DNA from: Halorarius litoreus
Lineage (GTDB): Archaea > Halobacteriota > Halobacteria > Halobacteriales > Haloarculaceae
Reading direction: 5' to 3'
Assembly (NCBI RefSeq): GCF_024362405.1
Contig: NZ_CP101454.1
Span: 2,852,001 to 2,916,000 of the forward strand
Length of the DNA: 64,000 bases
In this document: positions 50,441-57,567 of the stretch, piece after piece
How positions within the stretch are numbered: the stretch's first letter is position 1
How the letters are laid out: each line of letters begins with the position of its first letter
The notes under the pieces: model-generated
Databases searched by the model: none
Seen by the model: the letters and a program-made list of their open reading frames with translations, nothing else
Told to the model about the DNA's origin: nothing
Translations under genes and position numbers: made by a program

Positions 50441-51031
50441 ATGAGTGACGCGCCGGTGGATCCTCGCTGCCCGGAGTGCGACGGTCCCATCGGGGTGACC
50501 GCGATCTACTGCATGCACTGTTCGGCTGACCTGCGTGACGAACAACGTGCGGCCGACAGCGACGGCGACGAGACGTGGGACGGAACGTCGTCCAGCGCCG
50601 AAGACGATTCCTCGTTGCTCGACCCCGACGGAGTACTCGATAATTCGCTGACCGTCGTCGTGGGTATCGTGGGGGGTGCCGTCGCGGGCATCGTGGGCAC
50701 TGCAGTCCTCGGATTTCTCACCGAGAGCGGCCTCGCCGTCGCGTTCGGTATCGTCGCGTGGCTCTTCGTGACTGCGTACCTCGTGCGCCTCCGGACCGTC
50801 CAGGAGACGATATCGAAGAGCGGCTACGCCATCGCGGTCGTCGTCCTGACCGTCCCGTTGCTCGCGTTCAGTCCCGCAGTCGGCGTCGACGGCGGCGCGT
50901 CCGCCCGCAGCGATCTGTTCGTCGTCCTGCTGCTGCTCGTGGTCGTCCCCGCAGCCATCGCCGTCGGCATCGGCTGGGTGGCCGGGCGGTTCGTGCCCGA
51001 GGAATCGGACGGTGACCGTGCGACTCAGTAG
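50441..51031 (+). CDS. Zinc-ribbon membrane protein, function unknown
   Basis: A 196-residue protein. An N-terminal zinc ribbon (PRCPECDGPIGVTAIYCMHC, residues ~8-28) is followed by an acidic linker and four hydrophobic helices (VVVGIVGGAVAGIVGTAVLG, AFGIVAWLFVTAYLVRL, GYAIAVVVLTVPLLAFSPAV, LFVVLLLLVVVPAAIAVGIG). Similar in plan to the protein at 11954 (zinc ribbon plus membrane) without being the same family. Its end overlaps panB on the opposite strand by 7 bp. Confidence 0.75.
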   Translation: MSDAPVDPRCPECDGPIGVTAIYCMHCSADLRDEQRAADSDGDETWDGTSSSAEDDSSLLDPDGVLDNSLTVVVGIVGGAVAGIVGTAVLGFLTESGLAVAFGIVAWLFVTAYLVRLRTVQETISKSGYAIAVVVLTVPLLAFSPAVGVDGGASARSDLFVVLLLLVVVPAAIAVGIGWVAGRFVPEESDGDRATQ

Positions 51032-51834
51032 ACGTCGTCCAGTTCGTCCTGGTAGTGGCTGTGCTCCTCGGCGGGGAACGCGCCGGACTCGACGTCCTGT
51101 TTGTACCCCTCGATGGCCTGTTGCATCTCGCCGCGGACGTCGCCCCACTTCTTGGAGAAGGGTGCCGTCGTCTCCGAGAGACCGATGACCTCGTCGACGG
51201 TGAGCACCTGCCCGTCGCAGTCGGGGCCGGCACCGATGCCGATGGTCGGGATGTCGATGGCCTCCGTGACGGCCGCGCCGAGGTTCGCGGGGACGTGTTC
51301 GAGGACGAGCGAGAACGCGCCTGCGTCCTCGTGTTCGCGCGCGAGGTCGATGATTTCCCTGGCGGACGCCTCGTCGGTCCCCTGCCGGAACAGCCCGGTC
51401 TCGTTCTCGCGCTGGGGCGTGAGTCCGAGGTGCGCTTGCACCGGGATTCCCAGCCGGGTGAGCCGGCGCGTGAGGTCCACGGTATGGTGGCCGCTCTCGA
51501 GTTTGACGCCGTCGGCGCCCGCCTCCTTCACCATCCGGCCGCAGTTCTCGATCGCGTCGGCCTCGTCGGCGCCGTACGAGAGGAACGGCATGTCCGCGAG
51601 GACGAACGCGTTCTGTGTGCTCCGGGCGACGGCGGCGGTGAGACTCGCTATCTCGTCGACCGTCACCGGGAGGGTCGAGTCGTGGCCCAGTCGGAGGTTG
51701 CCGACCGAATCACCGACCAGTACCATGTCAACGCCCGCGGCGTCGACGAGCTCGGCGGTTGGCGCGTCGTAGGCCGTCAGCATCGTGATTGGCGCCACGC
51801 CGGCCTTCGCGCGGATGTCCTTGGCCCGCATCAT
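51025..51834 (-). CDS. panB: 3-methyl-2-oxobutanoate hydroxymethyltransferase
   Basis: A 269-residue enzyme of coenzyme A synthesis forming ketopantoate from 2-oxoisovalerate. MLTAYDAPTAELVDAAGVDM, VLVGDSVGNLRLGHDSTLPV (metal/substrate GDS), ADMPFLSYG, DGVKLESGHH, IPVQAHLGLTPQ, GAFSLVLEHVPANLGAAVTE and IDIPTIGIGAGPDCDGQVLT are the PanB signature series. Full length. Start ATG 51834, 80 bp before the divergent small gene. Confidence 0.95.
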   Translation of the reverse strand: MMRAKDIRAKAGVAPITMLTAYDAPTAELVDAAGVDMVLVGDSVGNLRLGHDSTLPVTVDEIASLTAAVARSTQNAFVLADMPFLSYGADEADAIENCGRMVKEAGADGVKLESGHHTVDLTRRLTRLGIPVQAHLGLTPQRENETGLFRQGTDEASAREIIDLAREHEDAGAFSLVLEHVPANLGAAVTEAIDIPTIGIGAGPDCDGQVLTVDEVIGLSETTAPFSKKWGDVRGEMQQAIEGYKQDVESGAFPAEEHSHYQDELDDVY

Positions 51835-51914
51835 GGTCGCGCTCGGAGTGTCGGGGCAATAAACCCTCCAGTTGACCGCACGACTTTTGTGAGCGATCGG
51901 CAGAGACTGCGACG

Positions 51915-52319
51915 ATGCCAATCCGGCGAGCGCCGACCGTCGTGTCGTTCGACGCCGACGTGTTGCTCGAGTCGCTCCTCGAGCGCCTCGGGGACGGCCT
52001 ACGGACCTTCGCAGAGTACGACCACGGCGACTACCAGGTACTGTACGCGAGCGACCGGCTGCTAGAGGGAGTCGGCGGGGAGGACGCGTTCGCCGAGCTG
52101 GCCGACCGCTACTACAACTTCGTCCACCTCGATTTCGTCGAGCGCGAGGTGTTCGCCGACCTCTCGCCCGCTGCAGGTGCGGTCGGCACCTACATCACTC
52201 GGCTCGACAACGCGATGTTCGTGCGGTATCTCGTCGGCGACGAAGGCGTGTTCTTCTCGGTCGCCCCCGACACGCACGCCGTCCCGCTGCTCGAACGGCT
52301 CGACGAGCTCGTATCGTAA
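51915..52319 (+). CDS. Conserved haloarchaeal protein, function unknown
   Basis: A 134-residue acidic protein: FDADVLLESLLERLGDGLRT, FAEYDHGDYQVLYASDRLLE, FVHLDFVEREVFADLSPAAG, VGTYITRLDNAMFVRYLVGD and GVFFSVAPDTHAVPLLERL. It looks like a small alpha/beta domain of the sort found in haloarchaeal sensor or roadblock-like proteins (DADVLLESLLERL is like a receiver-associated domain). I cannot assign a family with confidence. 32 bp before the next gene on the same strand. Confidence 0.65.
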   Translation: MPIRRAPTVVSFDADVLLESLLERLGDGLRTFAEYDHGDYQVLYASDRLLEGVGGEDAFAELADRYYNFVHLDFVEREVFADLSPAAGAVGTYITRLDNAMFVRYLVGDEGVFFSVAPDTHAVPLLERLDELVS

Positions 52320-52350
52320 CCGCTTACCGCGGGTAGTTCAGAGGTGAGGT

Positions 52351-52587
52351 ATGCCCGAGCGCGTCGAGACGCACGACCCCGAGGGAACTGACTTCGGGTG
52401 GGTGATGCAGGTGACGTTCGTCGTCACGATCCTCGTCGGCGCGCCCATCGTGGCCGGCGCGTCCGTGTTCTACCAGCTGCCGACGTGGAGCGCCAAGGCC
52501 TCATTCGCCATCCGTGTCGGCGCCATCGTCTGGTTCGTTACCGCAGTCGTCGTGTTCGTAGTCGCCCGCCGCCGGGCCGACGCGTGA
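52351..52587 (+). CDS. DUF5822 small membrane protein
   Basis: A 78-residue protein: PERVETHDPEGTDFGWVMQV then TFVVTILVGAPIVAGASVFY (helix 1), a short loop LPTWSAKA and FAIRVGAIVWFVTAVVVFVV (helix 2) with a basic tail ARRRADA. Two membrane helices in hairpin; a common haloarchaeal DUF5822 protein of unknown function. Follows the 134-residue gene by 31 bp. Confidence 0.8.
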   Translation: MPERVETHDPEGTDFGWVMQVTFVVTILVGAPIVAGASVFYQLPTWSAKASFAIRVGAIVWFVTAVVVFVVARRRADA

Positions 52588-52654
52588 CTCGATAGCTCTC
52601 CAGAGACCTCCTAGAACCGGTTATCTCCTCGGGTCGCCACGAACGAACGGGGAG

Positions 52655-52904
52655 ATGAGCACACTCACGACACTACCGCTCGACCGCGACATCGTCGACG
52701 TGGTCGACGAACTCGACGGGGGGGACGCTACCGGAGGTGTACCGGACCCTGACCGCGGCGGGCGCTCGACCCCATCTGCGGGGACAGATGGTGGCGATCC
52801 GCTGGCACCGACTGCTCGACGCTGAGGTACTGACACAGCGCGACGGGTCGGTCCGCGTCGCCGACCGCTCGCCCGTCGAGACTCAACACCAGTCCTCGAC
52901 GTAG
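52655..52904 (+). pseudogene. Small winged-helix-like gene broken by a G7 frameshift
   Basis: The ATG at 52655 opens MSTLTTLPLDRDIVDVVDEL, then the run GACGGGGGGGAC (G7 at 52718-52724) sends the frame into a Gly/Pro/Ser-rich stretch. Removing one G restores a protein that continues LPEVYRTLTAAGARPHLRGQ, MVAIRWHRLLDAEVLTQRDG and SVRVADRSPVETQ to the stop at 52902-52904, with normal codon use and ~82 residues. It resembles a small DNA-binding winged helix. Overlaps the 3' end of the convergent HAD gene by 22 bp. May be an inactivated gene, slippage-controlled gene or sequencing error. Confidence 0.6.
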
Positions 52905-53416
52905 CAGAACGCCACGCCGGCGTTCGTCGCACAGACCTCGTCGCTGTCGCTGTCACCGACGAAGACCGCGTTCGCGGGCGGGACGCCCAGCGCCTCGAGC
53001 GCCGCCAGCAGGGGCTCGGGGTCGGGCTTCTTCCACGGCCCGGAGTCGCGCCCGACGACCGTCTCGACGTAGCGGTCGAGTCCGTGGCGTTCGAGCGCGA
53101 TGTGGCACGCGGCCTCGCAGTTCAGCGAGCAGACGCCCACGGGAACGTCGTGCGGGAGCCCGTCGGCTGTCGGGAGGAGCTCGGCCTCACGGGCCCCCGC
53201 ACGCTCGAACTCGGCGACGACGGCCTCCAGCGCGTCGGCGTGGCCCGTGGCTTCGGCGCGGTCGAACAGCGGCCACACGTCGTCCGCGTCCGGGACCTCG
53301 ACGCCCTGCTCGCGGAGCGTGTCGGCGACGTCACGTTCGACCTGTTCCCAGTCGACCGGCAGGTGAACGAGCGTGTTGTCGAGGTCGTAGACGACGGCGT
53401 CGTACTCCCCTGTCAT
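52883..53416 (-). CDS. HAD-superfamily hydrolase
   Basis: A 177-residue phosphatase-type HAD protein. Motif I is YDAVVYDLDNTLVH (Asp11 nucleophile, Asp13 acid/base), motif II GVCSLNCEAACH, motif III lysine in GPWKKPDPEPLLAALEALGV and motif IV VFVGDSDSDEVCATNAGVAF. The small helical cap between residues ~20 and 85 fits the C1 phosphoglycolate-phosphatase-like group. Substrate unknown. Stop and start overlap with the acyl-CoA dehydrogenase gene (ATGA). Confidence 0.9.
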   Translation of the reverse strand: MTGEYDAVVYDLDNTLVHLPVDWEQVERDVADTLREQGVEVPDADDVWPLFDRAEATGHADALEAVVAEFERAGAREAELLPTADGLPHDVPVGVCSLNCEAACHIALERHGLDRYVETVVGRDSGPWKKPDPEPLLAALEALGVPPANAVFVGDSDSDEVCATNAGVAFCYVEDWC

Positions 53417-54543
53417 CAGTCGAGCAGAGTCCGAGCGATGACCTTCTTCTGAATCTCCGACGTGCCTTCGTAGATGGTCGTGATCTTCGCGTCGCGGTAC
53501 ATCCGCTCGACCGGGAAGTCGGTCGTGTAGCCGTAGCCGCCGTGAATCTGGACCGCCTCGTTCGTCACGTCCATCGCGTTCTCGCTCGCGAAGTACTTCG
53601 CCATCGAGGCGGCCTGTGCCGGCGGCTCACCGGTGTCGAGCCCCTTCGCCGCGTCGTAGGTGAGGAGGCGCGCGGCCTGCGTCCCGGTCGCCATGTCGGC
53701 GAGCTTGTGCCGGATGGTCTGGATGTCGGCGATCGGCTCGCCGAACTGCTCGCGGTCCCCCGCGTACGCTTTGGCCTCATCGAGCGCCGACTGGGCGAGC
53801 CCGACGGCCTGCGCGGCGATGGCGACGCGCCCGCCCGTGAGAATCGAGAGCGCCGCGGACAGCCCGCGACCTTCCTCGGTCAGCCGGTAGCGCTCCGGGA
53901 TGCGCACGTCGTCGAAGATGAGCGTGGTCGTGTCCGACGCCCGGAGTCCGAGCTTCTGCTCTTTCTTGCCGACCTCGAGCCCCTCGACGTCCTTCGGGAC
54001 GACGAACTGCGTGACGGTTCGGGGGTCCGCCCTGTCGGTCTTCGCGAACAGGACGACGACGTCCGAGCGCTCGCCGTTCGTGATCCACTGCTTCGTGCCG
54101 TTGATGACGTACTCGTCGCCCTCTTTCCTCGCCTCGGTCGTCAGCTCCGCGGGGTTCGACCCGCAGTGCGGCTCCGAGAGCGCGAACGCCCCTACCGGTC
54201 GACCGTCGACCATCTCGGGGAGGAACTCCTCCTTCACGGGGTCGCTCGCGAACTCGGCGAGACACGAGGTGACGAGCGACTGCACCGACAGGGCGGTCGC
54301 GACCGCGAGCTGGCCATACGCCAGCTCCTCGTTGACGAGGGCGTACGTCAGGCCGTCGGCGTCGAGCCCACCGTACTCCTCCGGGATGGTCATCGAGGTC
54401 AGATCGAGCTCGGCGAGGCCGTCCCACACCGCCTCGGGGAACGTCTCGGTCTCGTCGGCCTCGCGGGCGGTCGGGCGTACCGTCTCGGCGGCGAACTCCC
54501 GTACCGTCTCGCGGATGGCCCTGTGTTCGGGGGAGAGGTCCAT
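53416..54543 (-). CDS. Acyl-CoA dehydrogenase
   Basis: A 375-residue FAD enzyme oxidising acyl-CoA to enoyl-CoA. MDLSPEHRAIRETVREFAAE, IPEEYGGLDADGLTYALVNE, ALSEPHCGSNPAELTTEARK (FAD signature), GTKQWITNGERSDVVVLFAK, EQKLGLRASDTTTLIFDDVR, EFAxxxx-type FGEPIADIQTIRHKLADMAT, VQIHGGYGYTTDFPVERMYR and DAKITTIYEGTSEIQKKVIA (catalytic Glu in IYEGTSEIQ). Fatty-acid or branched-chain catabolism. ATG 54543; a GTG at 54549 is an alternative. Confidence 0.95.
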   Translation of the reverse strand: MDLSPEHRAIRETVREFAAETVRPTAREADETETFPEAVWDGLAELDLTSMTIPEEYGGLDADGLTYALVNEELAYGQLAVATALSVQSLVTSCLAEFASDPVKEEFLPEMVDGRPVGAFALSEPHCGSNPAELTTEARKEGDEYVINGTKQWITNGERSDVVVLFAKTDRADPRTVTQFVVPKDVEGLEVGKKEQKLGLRASDTTTLIFDDVRIPERYRLTEEGRGLSAALSILTGGRVAIAAQAVGLAQSALDEAKAYAGDREQFGEPIADIQTIRHKLADMATGTQAARLLTYDAAKGLDTGEPPAQAASMAKYFASENAMDVTNEAVQIHGGYGYTTDFPVERMYRDAKITTIYEGTSEIQKKVIARTLLD

Positions 54544-54606
54544 GTCCACTCGTGGAAGTGCTCCCGCAAAAATTACCCGCTCGGTGCCGCCGGCGGCGCC
54601 CCCGCG

Positions 54607-55767
54607 CTACGGTCGGAGGAAGTCGAGAACGTCCGCGGCGTCGGCCCCGAGCCCGCCGCCCTGTGCAGCGGTCGGCGAGCCACCGCCACCGCCACCGAAC
54701 TCGTCGGTGACGTCCGCGACGACCTCGCTGGCGTCGACGCTCCCGTCCGTCGCGACCGCGAGCGTGCCGTCGGGCGAGACGAGCGCGACGACCGCGGCCC
54801 GCTCGCCCGCGTGCGCCCGCGCCGCCTCCGAGAGCCCGTTGGCGTCGAGGTCGAGTTCGGCCACCAGCCACGTCGCGTCGCCCCGCTCGACGACGGATGT
54901 GACCGACAGCCGGACGCCTGCCAGTTCCGACTGGAGCGCGTCGCGCTCGCCGCGGACGGCATCGAGGTCCGCCAGTACCTCTTCGAGACGCCCTGGCACC
55001 GCTTCGGGGGCGACTCCGAGCGTCGCGGCTGCATCGGTAAGCGCACGCTTCTCGGTCGCCCGGTGGTCGATGGCTCGCGGCCCGACCGTGAACTCGACTC
55101 TCGTGAGTCCTTCGCCGGGGTTCGACCGTCCGAGTACTGTGACCGGGCCGATTTCGCGCGTGTTGCGGACGTGGGTGCCACCGCAGGCTGCCGTGTCCCA
55201 GCCGTCGATGGTGACGACCCGGACTGTCTCGCCCGTGATGCCCTCCTCGGTCTTGGTGTTGAACGCCACGTCGGGGTCTGCGAGCGCAGCCTCGCGGGGG
55301 CGCTGCTCCCACGTCACCTCGCGGGAGTCCCAGACTGCGCGATTGACCAGCCGCTCCAGTTCGACGAGCGTGTCGTCGTCGATGTCGGTCGACGTGGTGA
55401 GGTCGACGCGGACGCGCTCGTCACTAATGTCGAACCCGCCGTAGCCGAGGTCGTCGAGCAGTCGTCGGCCTGCGCCGTAGAGCGCGTGGCTCGCGGTGTG
55501 GGCACGCATACAGTAGCGGCGGAACTCGGGGTCGACGTTCGCGACGACTTGGGTGCCGGCCTCGATGGGTTCGGCGAGCGTGTGGACGACGGTGCCGTCG
55601 CGCTTCTGGACGTCCTCGACCGCCACGCCGGCGATGGTGCCGCGGTCGGCCGGTTGGCCGCCGCCTTCCGGGTAGAAGTACGTCTCGGAGAGGACGACCT
55701 CGCGGCCGCCTGCGGTCACCTCGGCCTCGAACGTCTGGGTGTAGGGGTCCTCGGGGGCCAGACTCAT
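54607..55767 (-). CDS. alaX: Alanyl-tRNA editing protein AlaX
   Basis: A 386-residue free-standing editing enzyme that hydrolyses Ser-tRNA(Ala) or Gly-tRNA(Ala). The N-terminal beta-barrel (EAEVTAGGREVVLSETYFYP, EGGGQPADRGTIAG) precedes the AlaRS-type editing core with zinc ligands: MRAHTASHALYGAGRRLLDD (HxxxH) and GWDTAACGGTHVRNTREIGP (CxxxH). A C-terminal DHHA1-like domain (VTVLGRSNPGEGLTRVEFTV onward, ending GGGGGGSPTAAQGGGLGADA) makes it the long AlaX-L type. Start ATG 55767. Confidence 0.92.
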   Translation of the reverse strand: MSLAPEDPYTQTFEAEVTAGGREVVLSETYFYPEGGGQPADRGTIAGVAVEDVQKRDGTVVHTLAEPIEAGTQVVANVDPEFRRYCMRAHTASHALYGAGRRLLDDLGYGGFDISDERVRVDLTTSTDIDDDTLVELERLVNRAVWDSREVTWEQRPREAALADPDVAFNTKTEEGITGETVRVVTIDGWDTAACGGTHVRNTREIGPVTVLGRSNPGEGLTRVEFTVGPRAIDHRATEKRALTDAAATLGVAPEAVPGRLEEVLADLDAVRGERDALQSELAGVRLSVTSVVERGDATWLVAELDLDANGLSEAARAHAGERAAVVALVSPDGTLAVATDGSVDASEVVADVTDEFGGGGGGSPTAAQGGGLGADAADVLDFLRP

Positions 55768-55798
55768 TGTCGGTAGGTCGGCCCCACGGAAGAAAAGA

Positions 55799-56320
55799 TT
55801 ACTCGGAGAGCTGGACGTTGAGCCGCTCCTCGATGGCCTCGATGAGCGAGCCGCCGATGCCCGCGCGATTGGCTCGGCCCTGTTCGACCGCGAGGATGTC
55901 GGCCTCGTCGACGCCGAGTTCGCCCGCGAGCTCGCCGGGCTGGAGCCCGGCCTCCTGGCGGGCCTCCTCGAGCTTCTCACCGTAGCCGCGCACGAGGTAG
56001 GGGAGTGGGTCGTCCTGATAGTCGGTTCCCTCTTCCTCCCAGTGCTTGGGGTCCCCCTTTCGGGCGTCGTCGAGGCGGGCGACGTTCTGTGCGGCCCGCT
56101 TCTTCCGGTTCTCCTCGCCACGACTCCCGTCGCCACCCTGGGACGAGGACGACGTCGACTTCGACTTTCCACCACCCTCGCCGTGTCGCGCGCAGTCGGC
56201 GCAGACCTGGAGACGCGCCCCGGCGACGGTCGTCTCCCGGAGCTTCCCCGACTCCGTGCCGCACAGCTCGCAGCTGTCGGCGTCGTCGGAGCCCACGCCG
56301 CCGGTCGAGTATTTCGCCAT
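55799..56320 (-). CDS. mbf1: Multiprotein-bridging factor 1 homologue
   Basis: A 173-residue protein. An N-terminal zinc ribbon (CELCGTESGKLRETTVAGAR with VCADCARHG, residues ~17-45) is followed by a charged linker (KSKSTSSSSQGGDGSRGEEN) and a C-terminal Cro/C1-type HTH (YLVRGYGEKLEEARQEAGLQ, PGELAGELGVDEADILAVEQ, GRANRAGIGGSLIEAIEERL). This is the archaeal aMBF1 layout; it links to transcription or the ribosome. Start overlaps nothing; upstream spacer is AT-moderate with CTATAG. Confidence 0.92.
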   Translation of the reverse strand: MAKYSTGGVGSDDADSCELCGTESGKLRETTVAGARLQVCADCARHGEGGGKSKSTSSSSQGGDGSRGEENRKKRAAQNVARLDDARKGDPKHWEEEGTDYQDDPLPYLVRGYGEKLEEARQEAGLQPGELAGELGVDEADILAVEQGRANRAGIGGSLIEAIEERLNVQLSE

Positions 56321-56410
56321 ACGCCTCTATAGCTCGCGGCCCGTACTTCAACCCCGCGTTCGCCGCAGTCGTGCGGGGACCGTGCGAAGGTGTTGCGACC
56401 GACCGACGGA

Positions 56411-56428
56411 ACGAAAGCCCTTTTACCC
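56411..56428 (+). promoter_or_regulatory. Promoter of the tRNA-Leu gene
   Basis: ACGAAAGCCCTTTTACCC: BRE-like CGAAAG and TATA-like CTTTTACC; predicted start near 56446, about 20 nt before the tRNA. Confidence 0.55.
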
Positions 56429-56466
56429 AAACCCGGATACGAGCTAATGCACACACGACACAGCGT

Positions 56467-56551
56467 GCGTGGGTAGCCAAGCCAGGCCAACGGCGCAGCG
56501 TTGAGGGCGCTGTCCTGTAGAGGTCCGCCGGTTCAAATCCGGTCCCACGCA
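56467..56551 (+). tRNA. tRNA-Leu (anticodon GAG)
   Basis: 85 nt. The acceptor stem GCGTGGG (56467-56473) pairs with CCCACGC (56544-56550), discriminator A at 56551. TAGCCAAGCCAGGCCAACGG forms the D-arm. The anticodon stem is CAGCG/CGCTG with loop TTGAGGG, anticodon GAG at 56503-56505. The long variable arm (TCCTGTAGAGGT) marks a class II tRNA, and CCGGTTCAAATCCGG is the T-arm. CCA is not encoded. No intron. It reads CTC and CTT leucine codons. Confidence 0.95.
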
Positions 56552-56830
56552 CTGCGCAGGTGGGTTCGCCCACCGTACACAGTGCGGGTGCTCGTCCTCT
56601 GGACAGCACCCACGCATCATCCTACCGACGCAACGACCCGAAAGCGGTTGCACTTTTACGTAGAGGTCCGCCGGTGAGCGGTCGGCTCGCCGACCGCGAA
56701 CGCCGTCGTGGAGCGAAGCGGAACGACGGAAGTTCAAATCCGGTCCCACGCACTGCGCAGGTGGGTTTCACCCACCATACACAGTGCGGGTGCTCGTCCT
56801 CTGGACAGCACCCACGCATCATCCCTACCG
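56517..56830 (+). repeat. Direct duplication of the tRNA-Leu 3' half and trailer, second copy interrupted by a 58-nt insert
   Basis: Copy 1 is 56517-56627 (tRNA variable arm to trailer). Copy 2 is 56660-56830: GTAGAGGTCCGCCGGT, then a 58-nt insert (56676-56733, with GT at both borders), then TCAAATCCGGTCCCACGCA and the trailer. The insert folds into two hairpins (CGGTCGG/CCGACCG; CCGTCGT/ACGACGG). In both copies the trailer holds a GGTGGG/CCCACC hairpin (loop TTCG in copy 1; TTTCA in copy 2) and a GGGTGCT/AGCACCC hairpin. Copy 2 is preceded by CGAAAGC...CTTTTACG, like the tRNA promoter. Copy 2 lacks the acceptor 5' half, so it is not a functional tRNA. The interval 56552-56905 holds no protein gene I can support. 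Confidence 0.8.
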
Positions 56831-56905
56831 GAACTACAGCACGGAGCGACGGCACTGGTCGCCGTCACAGGTGGACCTTTCACCGAGCCCTGTCTACCAC
56901 CGGGC

Positions 56906-57463
56906 ATGCAGAAGTACGCCCGTGACCGCGTGCCCGAACTCACGGCGCTGTTGACCGCTGTCTCGCTCGCGCTGGTGTTCGGGGCGGTACTCGGCGTCGT
57001 GCCGACGCCCCCCCGCGCGCCGACAGCAGTCCTCGATGCCATTCCTGCAGTGAACGCCGTCATCAGCCTCGGCGCGATCGTCGCTATCGTGACCGGCTGG
57101 CGGGCTATCCGTCGCGGTGACGTCGGTCGGCACCGAGCTTCGATGCTCACCGCGTTCGGGCTGTTCGCGCTGTTCCTCGTGCTGTATCTCTACCGTGTGA
57201 GCATCCTCGGCCCGAGCGACTTCCCGGGGCCCGAGCTCGTCTACTCGTACGTCTACCTCCCGTTCCTCGCGATACACATCCTGCTGGCAGTCGTCTGTAT
57301 CCCGCTGCTGTTCTACGTCTTGCTTCTGGGGCTGACGCGACCAGTCGAGGCCATCTATGAGACCAGTCACCGCCGGGTCGGGCGCATCGCGGCGTCCCTG
57401 TGGCTCGTCTCGTTCACGATGGGCATCGCCGTGTTCCTCATGCTGTACGTCGTCCCGTGGTAG
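56906..57463 (+). CDS. DUF420 family membrane protein
   Basis: A 185-residue protein with about five membrane helices: ELTALLTAVSLALVFGAVLG, PAVNAVISLGAIVAIVTGWR, HRASMLTAFGLFALFLVLYL, VYLPFLAIHILLAVVCIPLL and GRIAASLWLVSFTMGIAVFL. Conserved histidines in GRHRASM, AIHILLA and TSHRRVGR match the DUF420 family, usually found with haem A synthase and haem-copper oxidase genes, suggesting a part in cytochrome oxidase assembly or haem handling (inference). None of those genes is nearby. Confidence 0.85.
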   Translation: MQKYARDRVPELTALLTAVSLALVFGAVLGVVPTPPRAPTAVLDAIPAVNAVISLGAIVAIVTGWRAIRRGDVGRHRASMLTAFGLFALFLVLYLYRVSILGPSDFPGPELVYSYVYLPFLAIHILLAVVCIPLLFYVLLLGLTRPVEAIYETSHRRVGRIAASLWLVSFTMGIAVFLMLYVVPW

Positions 57464-57567
57464 GATTCGGTGGCCAGTCGTCGGCGGTTGGCACGACGTC
57501 GACTTCAATCGGACTCGCAACACTCGTCCGATAGCGTTCGCGCGCGGCGGGCCGCGCGCTCACCACG

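Noticed and set aside
56660-56752. Second tRNA-Leu gene
   Set aside because: Only the variable arm start and the T-arm/acceptor 3' strand are present, and a 58-nt insert splits them; no 5' acceptor, D-arm or anticodon arm.
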